Program-made: the position numbers and the translations under genes
In this document: one piece after another, positions 42,322 through 50,148 of the stretch
Position numbering within the stretch: position 1 is the stretch's first letter
Layout of the letters: each line of letters opens with the position of its first letter
Assembly: GCA_001464765.1 (NCBI GenBank)
Contig: LNDV01000010.1
Location: 186,001 to 250,000 of the forward strand
Length of the DNA: 64,000 bases
Origin: Betaproteobacteria bacterium Ga0077526
GTDB lineage: Bacteria > Pseudomonadota > Gammaproteobacteria > Burkholderiales > Ga0077523
Direction of reading: 5' to 3'
Notes under the pieces: generated by a model
Told to the model about the DNA's origin: nothing
What the model saw: the letters and a program-made list of their open reading frames with translations, nothing else
Database searches by the model: none

Positions 42322-45258
42322 ATGGCCATCGATGTCTTCCTGTGCCACAACTCGCGTGACAAGGACGTCGTCCGTCAGGTGGCCGAAGGCCTGGAACTCG
42401 AGTTCGGGATTCCGCACTTTCTCGATACCTACTCGATCCCGACGGGGGAGGCTTTCCTGCCCTGGATAGAGGATGCGCTTGCGCAGTCGACAGGATGCGC
42501 GATCTTCCTCGGAGCTCACGGATGGGGGCCGACCCACCTCTGGGAAGCCGAGCGCGCCATGGAGCGGTACCGTCGTGACCCGGCGTACAAAGTGATTCCG
42601 GTCGCGCTGTCAGGTATTCGGGACGAGGATATGCGCCGTCTCGGAGAGGGAACGCTTTTCTCCGAGATCAACTGGGCAGATTTCCGCGCGGGTGTGATCG
42701 ACGAAGTCGCCATAGAGAAACTCAGAGCAGCCCTGCAGGGCTCACCCGTTTCGCCGGGAGTGGGGCCGCCGCGGCTCACCCCCTATCAGGTTAGACGGGA
42801 CGCCGCGCGCTGGGAGCGTTCGGAGCGGAAGGACAAGAGCATCCCCTATCGCGGCAAACAACTGGCGGCCGCACAGCTTCTGTTGCAGACGCAGCCGGAC
42901 TTGATGTCTGGCGTCTCCATTGCAGCGTTCATTGCGGAGGCGACGCAGGCCCGCGCGACCCGCCTGAGAAACTTCGGCGTGGTGGCTGCTCTCACAATCG
43001 TGGTGATATCTCTACTCGCAGTTGGTCTGGAGCATTCCCGACGTATCGCGCTGTCGCGATTCCTTGCTGCGGAGGCAAGGCAATCCCCGTCGCCCGACCG
43101 GAGCTTGCTGCTCGGTATTCACTCGTACGCTGTGTCGGAAACCGCAGAGGCAGCAGGCGCACTCGTCGAGCGCGTGGATGCTCTGCCGTACCTGAGGCAC
43201 TACCTGCGTCTCGGCAGCGAAGAGGTCACTGCGTTGACCTTCGATGAGTCGAATGGGTATGTCTACGTCGGAGGCGCTTCCGGATCCGTGCGGCGATTCG
43301 GCCTGGACGGCGGTCAAAGCTTGCAAGTTCGCCTGCCGGATGGGAACGCGGTTCAGGTTCTCGACGTGGATCCGACGTCCGGAGAGGTCTGGGCCGGCAC
43401 GCTGGACGGGCGTGTTCTCGTGCTTGGAGAGGGGGGTGAAGTTCGCAGTGCCGCTGTTGCAGTGAATGTCCCGCGTCGGAACTCGGCCTCCGGTGCAGCG
43501 GAATCAACCCAGTCCTGGCCCGTCATTGCTCTGCGAGTCGATGACACCCATGGACGTATCGCGGTGGGCGACCATCGGGGCCGGCTCACGGTCCTTGACC
43601 GCAAGAGCCTCGCGGTCCACTGGACGGTCCAGTTCGACGACCAGCGGGTGACGGCGCTTGCATTCTCTTCGGAGGGTTCGGTGGTCGCGGCAGCCACCAA
43701 CGGCGGACCGGTTTACCTCTTCGATGCCGCGAGTGGTTCGAGAGCATCCGGCTTTACGACGGCGGCTTCCGGGGAAGCGGTGTCACTCGAGTTTGCGCGA
43801 AACGGCACGCTACGGGCCATCGACAAGGGCGGCATGCAGACCCACTTTGTCCCGCGGACGGGAGAGGTCAAGCGAAGTCGGGTCGATGGGGACTTCCTTT
43901 CGAGCGCGACTGTCGGCCCGCGAAAGGAGTATGGCCCGCGTGTGCAGACCGACCAGTTGGTCCTGGGTTACGCGTCCGGCCGGGTGTCGTTCACGCCGGC
44001 GATGGGTCAGTCGGATGCCATCGCGCTTCAGGGCCACGAAAGGGAAGTGCTGGCGTCCGCGCTCTCTCCAAGCGGCCGCTATGCGGCGACGGGAAGCGCC
44101 GACGGAACCGTGGCGGTTTGGGATCTCCTGAGCAAGTCTCCGGTGGTCGACCATCCGCCCGTGCCGGGCGGGGAGATTCTCGCGGCGGGGTGGGATCCAC
44201 GAGCGGGGCACGCGATGGTCGTGACCACGACCGAGGACGCGGCCGGGTACTACGTTCAGGACGGCACAGGATGGCGCACAGCGGGTGATCTGAGGACGCT
44301 GTCGGAATCCGTCGCCGGAGGCTACGTGGTCTCTGGGGAGGAGGCCAAGCCGGACGCCGAAGGATTCGTTGAACTGCTGCCGCGCCTCGTAACCGACGCG
44401 GCCCTGTCGGCCGACGGGCGATGTGTTGCGTGGACGACTCGGGGCGGTGGACTCTTCTGGATGCGCCTGGGCCTCGATGAGAGGCCCAGGTTGCTACAGC
44501 GGGACGCGCGTGGCATCAATGTCCTGGCTCTCAGTGCATCGTGCAGATACGCTTACTTTGCCACGGAAGAGCGGGTCCTGCGCCGATTCGAAACGACGGC
44601 AACCGGCGAGACTGCGTTCGGCGAGACGCGGCTGCCTGAGGTGGCGCGCGCCATGGTCGCGGGATTGGACGAAGGCCAAGTGCACGTCACCTTGGACGAT
44701 GGAAGATTGATCACGGTCGACTTCGGCCGTCTCCCGCCGATTCAGAGCCCTCGGGCTCTGCTGAAGGGCGCCGCAGCGGTGGTCGCCCGCGTTGACGGAG
44801 CGGACACGCTGATTGCGAGCGGTGCCGGGGCAAGTGCCGGCACGGAAGTGTCCCTCATGTCGGCGTCCGAGCCGCCGGTGGCCCTCCGTGCCCGCCGCCT
44901 TGGTGGGGGCGCCGCAAGTCTCGGTGTGTCGGCCCGAGCGGGGCTCATCGCGGCGGGTGACCAGGAGGGGCGCCTGCATCTGTGGGATCTGACATCCCGA
45001 GTACCGATGGCCAGCCTGACGATCGCTGACGAGGCGCTGATACAAGTCACCTTTGCACCGGACGGCAAGAAGTTGATGCTTGCGAGTGTCGTCGGCGACG
45101 TCTTCTTCGTGGACATGGACAGGGCCTCCTGGGGGAAGGCCGCTTGCCGTATGGTTCAGCGCGAGTTCTCGGCAGAGGAGTGGCAGATGATGTTTCCAGG
45201 CGAGACGCCGGTCGCGGTGTGCAGGCGATCCGTCGCGACAATGAAACAGACACCCTGA
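42322..45258 (+). CDS. TIR - transmembrane helix - WD40-repeat protein
   Basis: This is a 978-residue protein. A TIR domain spans residues 1-140 (DVFLCHNSRDKDVVRQVAEG, FLDTYSIPTGEAFLPWIEDAL, GCAIFLGAHGWGPTHLWEAE, with a candidate catalytic Glu after the Trp). One membrane helix follows near 213-236 (VVAALTIVVISLLAVGL), then ~700 residues of beta-propeller-like repeats, the clearest being LQGHEREVLASALSPSGRYA then GSADGTVAVWDLL near 570-600, and AGDQEGRLHLWDL near 875-890. The TM helix would put TIR and propeller on opposite sides of the inner membrane, or the helix may be buried. A propeller sensor with a TIR effector in one chain dispenses with a STAND switch. Confidence 0.8.
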   Translation: MAIDVFLCHNSRDKDVVRQVAEGLELEFGIPHFLDTYSIPTGEAFLPWIEDALAQSTGCAIFLGAHGWGPTHLWEAERAMERYRRDPAYKVIPVALSGIRDEDMRRLGEGTLFSEINWADFRAGVIDEVAIEKLRAALQGSPVSPGVGPPRLTPYQVRRDAARWERSERKDKSIPYRGKQLAAAQLLLQTQPDLMSGVSIAAFIAEATQARATRLRNFGVVAALTIVVISLLAVGLEHSRRIALSRFLAAEARQSPSPDRSLLLGIHSYAVSETAEAAGALVERVDALPYLRHYLRLGSEEVTALTFDESNGYVYVGGASGSVRRFGLDGGQSLQVRLPDGNAVQVLDVDPTSGEVWAGTLDGRVLVLGEGGEVRSAAVAVNVPRRNSASGAAESTQSWPVIALRVDDTHGRIAVGDHRGRLTVLDRKSLAVHWTVQFDDQRVTALAFSSEGSVVAAATNGGPVYLFDAASGSRASGFTTAASGEAVSLEFARNGTLRAIDKGGMQTHFVPRTGEVKRSRVDGDFLSSATVGPRKEYGPRVQTDQLVLGYASGRVSFTPAMGQSDAIALQGHEREVLASALSPSGRYAATGSADGTVAVWDLLSKSPVVDHPPVPGGEILAAGWDPRAGHAMVVTTTEDAAGYYVQDGTGWRTAGDLRTLSESVAGGYVVSGEEAKPDAEGFVELLPRLVTDAALSADGRCVAWTTRGGGLFWMRLGLDERPRLLQRDARGINVLALSASCRYAYFATEERVLRRFETTATGETAFGETRLPEVARAMVAGLDEGQVHVTLDDGRLITVDFGRLPPIQSPRALLKGAAAVVARVDGADTLIASGAGASAGTEVSLMSASEPPVALRARRLGGGAASLGVSARAGLIAAGDQEGRLHLWDLTSRVPMASLTIADEALIQVTFAPDGKKLMLASVVGDVFFVDMDRASWGKAACRMVQREFSAEEWQMMFPGETPVAVCRRSVATMKQTP

Positions 45259-45554
45259 CCGCTGAAGATCGTCGTTGACGCGAGGACTGGCTCGCGGGCG
45301 AGCAAGGATGTGACGTCTGGCAGTGGAACAACATGTGGATGACGTCTATGGGTGGCAGGGCGGGAAGGGCGACCGGCGCCGCGCCACGGAGGGCGATGGC
45401 AGTGACCGTGATGGTTTAGGGCTAGGGCTGTAGCATGTGAGGCATTGCGAAGTGACCGAATGATCCTGGGTCCGCAGTCAGACGTCAGGGAGCAGAACGT
45501 CTGTTCGAGTTTCGACCGCGCAGTGCCATAAGGGACGTTGCCCGCGAGCATGTA

Positions 45555-47105
45555 ATGACCGACATCTTCATCAGCTACGCCCGGGAAGACCGGGAACAGG
45601 CGCAGAAACTCGCAGCCGTGCTGGAGGCCCGGGGATGGACCGTCTGGTGGGACCGCAACATTCCGATCGGGAAGCCGTTCGATACCGTCATCGCCGATGC
45701 CCTGGCGGCGGCCAAGTGCGTGATCGTGCTCTGGTCGAAGGATTCGGTAGCCTCGCACTGGGTGACGACCGAAGCCGCAGAAGGGCGTGAGCGCGGCGCA
45801 CTGGTACCCCTTCGACTTGACCGGGAAGCCACGATACCGCTGGAGTTCAAGCGACTGCAGACGGCAGACCTGACGGATTGGTTCGGCGGGAACGATGCCC
45901 CGGATCTGCCGGACGTGTTCGAGCGGATTGCCGCGCTGACAGGGGGGCGAGGCGCGAATGGCGGGGGGGGGGGGCCGGGCGGTGGCGGCGTGCAACCGCC
46001 CCGGCGGCCGAATCCGCGCGTCCGTTCGATTCTGCTGTTCATCGTGGTGCCGACCCTGGCCGTGGTCCTCGGTGCCGCGGGCCTGATGGCATGGAAGGTC
46101 CCGACCGAGGTGCAATGGTCTTTCCAGGCCCAACGCTTGGAGATGCGACTGGCCGGCACTGCGGACGTCCCGCTTTTCGATCCATCGCCCGGGTTTTCTC
46201 GCGTCATCGTCGAGTTGTTTGCCGAAGTCGATATGCTCGTTCGCCCGGGCGGTCTGGAGACTGTTCCCAAGGCTGGCGAGCCTTTGCCGATTTCCTTCCC
46301 CGCAGATCGTGCGCTCCCGCTTCGAATCCAAGGGAGCGAGGCGAGTTCGTCGAAGATCACGTTCGGCGGGCATGCCGGCAACACCGCGCCCCCATCGAAG
46401 GCCGACATCGCGGTGCGCGTTGGCGATTTGAAGGCCAAACCCGGTGCTAAGCTCGCCGTCTACGGCACAGACGGCGTCGCCTGGCTCCATCTGGTGGACC
46501 AGACCGCGACGTTATCTCTCCTCCAGGAATCCCCTCTCGAGTTCAACACGCAGGCGGTCGCCTTCGACCCGCCAGTACAGATCGCTACCGCAGCCGAAAC
46601 GACGAGGTTCCGCGCGTACCTCGCCGACGGGGCGTCGATCGTGAGCGCCAAGAGTCTGCCCGCGTCGTTCAAGCTCGGATTCGTGATTCGAGGCTCTGCC
46701 GCCCACGAGGGGGTAAAGATCCTGGAAAACGCGCCCGTCAAGACCATGGCCGCCCGCAGAGACACGGAAGATGGAAGCGCACCGTCGTCGATCGTCGGGC
46801 CGGCGACGCTCACTTATGTCGACGAACCAGCGGTCACCGCGGTCAAGCTGACGGAGACGTCGATGCCTGATCTCGCGAGTGTTGGCGCGGGCTTGGTTTC
46901 GCTTCTGACCTTCGACCCGAAGTCAGGTGTCTTTAGTGTCGAGTTCAAAGGACGCCTCGACGGGCCTCCGCCAGCGGGGTTCGCCGACTACCGCCTCTCA
47001 GTCTTCGATCGCTTCCGTTACGGCCGGAAGATGCTGCTCCTGGTTTCGGTGGGTGCATGGGTGGCCTCAGTGCTGGTCGGCCTGTACAAGCTGGTGTCGT
47101 CGTAG
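45555..47105 (+). CDS. TIR-domain membrane protein with internal poly-G tract
   Basis: This is a 516-residue protein. A TIR domain covers residues 1-125 (TDIFISYAREDREQAQKLA, GWTVWWDRNIPIGKPFDTVI, CVIVLWSKDSVASHWV, with the candidate catalytic Glu in TTEAAEG). A Gly/Pro linker follows (about 133-155), then a membrane helix (LLFIVVPTLAVVLGAAGLMAW, about 157-178), a ~310-residue domain, and a second hydrophobic helix near 495-512. The TIR domain would face the cytoplasm and the large domain the periplasm. The linker is encoded by a run of 12 G bases. The gene starts 296 bases after the TIR-WD40 stop. Confidence 0.8.
   Translation: MTDIFISYAREDREQAQKLAAVLEARGWTVWWDRNIPIGKPFDTVIADALAAAKCVIVLWSKDSVASHWVTTEAAEGRERGALVPLRLDREATIPLEFKRLQTADLTDWFGGNDAPDLPDVFERIAALTGGRGANGGGGGPGGGGVQPPRRPNPRVRSILLFIVVPTLAVVLGAAGLMAWKVPTEVQWSFQAQRLEMRLAGTADVPLFDPSPGFSRVIVELFAEVDMLVRPGGLETVPKAGEPLPISFPADRALPLRIQGSEASSSKITFGGHAGNTAPPSKADIAVRVGDLKAKPGAKLAVYGTDGVAWLHLVDQTATLSLLQESPLEFNTQAVAFDPPVQIATAAETTRFRAYLADGASIVSAKSLPASFKLGFVIRGSAAHEGVKILENAPVKTMAARRDTEDGSAPSSIVGPATLTYVDEPAVTAVKLTETSMPDLASVGAGLVSLLTFDPKSGVFSVEFKGRLDGPPPAGFADYRLSVFDRFRYGRKMLLLVSVGAWVASVLVGLYKLVSS
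45963..45974 (+). repeat. 12-base poly-G tract inside the TIR-TM gene
   Basis: Twelve consecutive G bases encode the glycine linker between the TIR domain and the first membrane helix. Tracts this long are prone to slipped-strand changes. A shift of one base would end the protein soon after the TIR domain and separate it from its membrane anchor. It is also a spot where sequencing could miscount. Confidence 0.7.
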
Positions 47106-47236
47106 CCGCCGGGCGATCCGACCGCAACGGCCTGTGATGAAGCCATGAGCCGCCCTGGGTGGGCGTGATGGCATTCTCCGGAGGTTCGGCTGAAGCATAA
47201 TCCGTGAGTTTCCGTCTCGACCAAGAGTTTCCGCTC

Positions 47237-48766
47237 ATGCTTACCGTGGTCCAGCCGTTCCGCGAGCCGAGGTTTCCGTCCGTCATCCTGGCGATCGCGC
47301 TGTGGCTGTTCTCGCTTGCCTCGTCGGCCCAGGATGTCGAGGCATTGAGCCATGGCGTCGTCAAGATCGAGTCGGTGGCGTCCGACGGGCTGAAGCGGAC
47401 GGGCGCGGGTTTCGTGGTGAGGTTGGAAGGAGAGGTCGCCTACATCCTCACGGCCTATCACGTGGTGAAGGGCGACAAGAACCCGGCGGTCACGTTCTTC
47501 GGTCGGCAACGGAACCCAGTGCGGTCGGAGGTGATTGAGAACGAAAGCGATCTGGATGTTTCGCTCGTGGTTGTCCGCGGCCGGGCGAGTATTCCGGTGA
47601 GCACGCGATCGATCGCGCTGGCGCAAAGTGATGACTTCCGGCCGCTGGAGACGGTCGTCACAATCGGATTTCCGGCCTTCCTCGGTGACTGGGCGCCTAG
47701 CGATCTGAAGGTCGGGATCAAGATGGGAAGACTCGTGACGTTTTCGGGTGCCATTGCAGAAGGGAACTCGGGCGGGCCCGTCATTCGACAGTCTGTCGTG
47801 GTGGCGATGACGACCACGGTGGGGGGCAATGCCGGCCAGGGCATCCGGGCGACCTTCCTGCGTGGGTTGGCCAGCGGTTGGAAGGTCGCGTTGGATGACT
47901 CGGGTGGCGCACCGGTCGTCACTGACCCGTATCCGCCGGGCAAGGAGTTCGAGGACTGCAGCGGGTGCCCGAGGATGGTGGTGGTGCCCGGGGGGAGTTT
48001 CGTGATGGGTTCGCCGTCGGACGAGCCGGATCGGTCTGCCGACGAAGGCCCACAGCGGACGGTGCAGGTGAAGAAGTTCGCGCTGGGGCGGACGGAGGTG
48101 ACGCGAGGGGAGTTCCGGCGGTTCGTGCGGGATACGGGGCGCTCGGTGAGCGGGTGCTACGAATACGACGGGAAGGAATGGAAGCTGAATGCCGGGAAGA
48201 ACTGGGAGACTCCCGGCTACGAGCAGACGGATGATCACCCAGCGGTGTGCGTGAGTTGGGAGGATACACAGGCGTACGCGCAGTGGTTGTCGAAGCGGAG
48301 CGGCGAGACGTACCGTCTGGCGAGCGAAGCTGAGTGGGAGTACGCGGTGCGGGCGGGGAGCCGCGGGGTACGGTACTGGGGCAATGGAGAGGCGGATACT
48401 TGCCGCTTCGCGAACATCGCGGATCAGGCGGGGAAGCGGAAGTACAACTGGGGCGATGGGCCAGTCGGATGTGACGACGGCTACGCGAACACGGCCCCGG
48501 TGGGGAGTTACCGCTCGAACGACTTCGGGCTGTATGACATGCTGGGCAACGTGTGGGAGTGGACGGAAGACTGCTGGAACGAGAGTTACCGGGAGGCGCC
48601 GACAAGCGGACAGGCGTGGACGAGCGGGGATTGCTCCCGGCGGGTGGTGCGCGGCGGGAGTTGGGTCAACAATCCGCAGTTCTCCCGCTCGGCCAGCCGC
48701 GTCTACGGCGTCACCGCGTTCCGCATCGACTACTTGGGGTTCCGAGTCGCCAGGACGCTGCCGTGA
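47237..48766 (+). CDS. secreted trypsin-like protease fused to FGE/C-type-lectin domain (copy 1)
   Basis: This 509-residue protein has a signal peptide ending ASSAQ (about residue 31). A trypsin-like protease follows, with a complete triad: His in LTAYHVVKGD near 75, Asp in ESDLDVSLVV near 111, Ser in EGNSGGPV near 177. An FGE-sulfatase/C-type-lectin domain covers about 245-509 (MVVVPGGSFVMGSPSDEPD to YLGFRVAR). Both catalytic Cys of true FGE are absent (GGSWVNNPQFSRSAS), so the domain probably binds a ligand. It would act in the periplasm or outside. ATG 47237 gives a normal signal peptide; GTG 47204 is possible and has GGAGG farther upstream. It is paralogous to the gene at 50149. Confidence 0.8.
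   Translation: MLTVVQPFREPRFPSVILAIALWLFSLASSAQDVEALSHGVVKIESVASDGLKRTGAGFVVRLEGEVAYILTAYHVVKGDKNPAVTFFGRQRNPVRSEVIENESDLDVSLVVVRGRASIPVSTRSIALAQSDDFRPLETVVTIGFPAFLGDWAPSDLKVGIKMGRLVTFSGAIAEGNSGGPVIRQSVVVAMTTTVGGNAGQGIRATFLRGLASGWKVALDDSGGAPVVTDPYPPGKEFEDCSGCPRMVVVPGGSFVMGSPSDEPDRSADEGPQRTVQVKKFALGRTEVTRGEFRRFVRDTGRSVSGCYEYDGKEWKLNAGKNWETPGYEQTDDHPAVCVSWEDTQAYAQWLSKRSGETYRLASEAEWEYAVRAGSRGVRYWGNGEADTCRFANIADQAGKRKYNWGDGPVGCDDGYANTAPVGSYRSNDFGLYDMLGNVWEWTEDCWNESYREAPTSGQAWTSGDCSRRVVRGGSWVNNPQFSRSASRVYGVTAFRIDYLGFRVARTLP
48662..48751 (+). other. candidate DGR variable region in trypsin-FGE copy 1
   Basis: From the Trp of GGSW to GFRV, the 13 expected variable codons are gtc aac aat, ttc, agc, gtc tac ggc gtc, ttc, atc gac tac. 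All end in C or T, and two (aac, aat) are still the AAY template form. Half of the 16 constant codons in the same segment end in A or G (for example ccg, cag, tcg, ttg, ggg). Confidence 0.5.
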
Positions 48767-49340
48767 CCACGGCGGCTTGCTCCTGAGCTCCTTTACCCCT
48801 TTACCCCGGAGAGGCCGCCGGAGCCGTCGAGACGGTGAACGAAGGGAGACGGTTTTCCGAGCCGGCGAAGCCGGCTCGGCGGCAAGGTTTAGGTACTGAA
48901 AACGTCGATTTGGCACAGCCAAGACACTTGGCTGAAGTGCTGCCTGAGGGGGGGGCGGTCCGTACCCTTCGAGGAGCAGGCCGCTGGACCCCGGCGTGTG
49001 CCTTATTCATCGATGTGGCGGGCTTCGTCGGGTTTCGTGGGGCAGGTCGCCAGGCCATTGTGCTTGCAAATGGGGCCGTGACCGGACCATCGAAAGCCGA
49101 ACGACACGGATAGCTGCAACATGGTCGCTCGCAGATCTCGTGCTTCCTGCCGCAAGACAACGGCATTGCGGTCGGGTCGCGAGTTCGGCTAGCCTTCGGA
49201 GTATCGGCGCGTCCCCAGAGTGCATCCGACGTCCGGCGTCCCACTGCTTGCGGCGGGAACATCGGTTGGTCGGCGTCTTGATCGGGTATCGCCATTTTGG
49301 TGACGTCGCTTGGACTTATTCTGGACGGGAGCCTGTATTG
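48767..49340. other. 574-base gene-free stretch with a perfect hairpin
   Basis: The stretch contains a perfect inverted repeat at 48857-48879 (CCGAGCCGGC, loop GAA, and its complement) 90 bases after the protease stop, which may end its transcript although no T-run follows. Open frames on both strands have proline- and arginine-rich compositions typical of non-coding G+C-rich DNA, and none has a ribosome site. It presumably carries the promoter of the secreted-protein gene at 49341. Confidence 0.4.
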
Positions 49341-50099
49341 ATGAGGTGGTATCGCGGAATCAGCCGGTTGTCGGTCGGCTTGCTGCTGGCCATCGCGGGC
49401 GGCCCGCTTGATGCTTCCGCGGCGAATGAGGTGGACTACCAGCCTCGAGCCAATCGCTGGGAGGGGGTGACGGCAAATCCGGTCAGCGGGTTCGATATTG
49501 AACTGCTATCGGCGAGGTTCGCCCTGCTCGAGAACACGGAGGCGCTCGGGAAGACGTTCGGACTGCGCTTCTTCCTGAATGGGGACAGCGCCGTGAACGT
49601 CGTCGCGCGGGAGCGGGACCTCAACAAGTACTATCGGCTCGACAAGGTGACTCCTGCATCGAACTGGAGGTCCAATACCTGGAACCAGTTCGAGTGGCCG
49701 ACGGCCGAGGTCGTGCGCAAACTCGGCACGTTACGGTTGCACCATCTGGCTGTCGTCGCCAGGCTTTCCGGCGACTCTGCGAAGTCTCTGGACACGGTGG
49801 CGCCGGTGCTTATGTATCAGGAGTCGCCTCCTGTGCAATTTGCGGCGAACTACGTGTTCACCTTCGGCCTGCGCGACGAGTCGGAGTTGGTAGCCAAGTT
49901 CGTCGCAGAACCCGCGATGAAGAACGTGGCCACCCAGGAACTCAACACCGTCCCTGGCAGGTCGCGCTTTGACGTCCGATGGAACGCGAGCGCGGCGCCT
50001 GCCGGCTGGTATCGCGTCGAGGTTTCCGGATACAAGACGAAGAACAACGACAAGGTGGCGAAGATTGTCCGGTTCTATCACAAGGGCGCGACGCCGTAG
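49341..50099 (+). CDS. secreted protein of unknown function between two trypsin-FGE genes
   Basis: This 252-residue protein has a signal peptide (residues 1-28, SVGLLLAIAGGPLDASAA) and a mature region with alternating beta-strand patterns. I do not recognise the family. Its C-terminal part (SRFDVRWNASAAPAGWYRVEV) reads like an immunoglobulin-like extracellular domain. It lies 49 bases upstream of the second trypsin-FGE gene and is likely co-transcribed with it, so it may be a protease substrate, inhibitor or partner in the periplasm. The ATG at 49341 is chosen for the signal peptide; the ribosome site (GGGAG) is about ten bases upstream. Confidence 0.65.
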   Translation: MRWYRGISRLSVGLLLAIAGGPLDASAANEVDYQPRANRWEGVTANPVSGFDIELLSARFALLENTEALGKTFGLRFFLNGDSAVNVVARERDLNKYYRLDKVTPASNWRSNTWNQFEWPTAEVVRKLGTLRLHHLAVVARLSGDSAKSLDTVAPVLMYQESPPVQFAANYVFTFGLRDESELVAKFVAEPAMKNVATQELNTVPGRSRFDVRWNASAAPAGWYRVEVSGYKTKNNDKVAKIVRFYHKGATP

Positions 50100-50148
50100 G
50101 GCGTCCGGATTCCGCGGATACCTGCCGGTGCCGCTCGCACGACGGTTC

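Noticed and set aside
47018..48922. A 634-codon minus-strand open frame over the first trypsin-FGE gene
   Set aside because: Its translation is Arg/Pro/His-rich without any motif, while the plus strand encodes an intact protease and FGE domain.
48801..49295. A 164-codon minus-strand open frame between the two trypsin-FGE genes
   Set aside because: It is Pro/Arg/Cys-rich without patterning, has no ribosome site and is crossed by a perfect hairpin.
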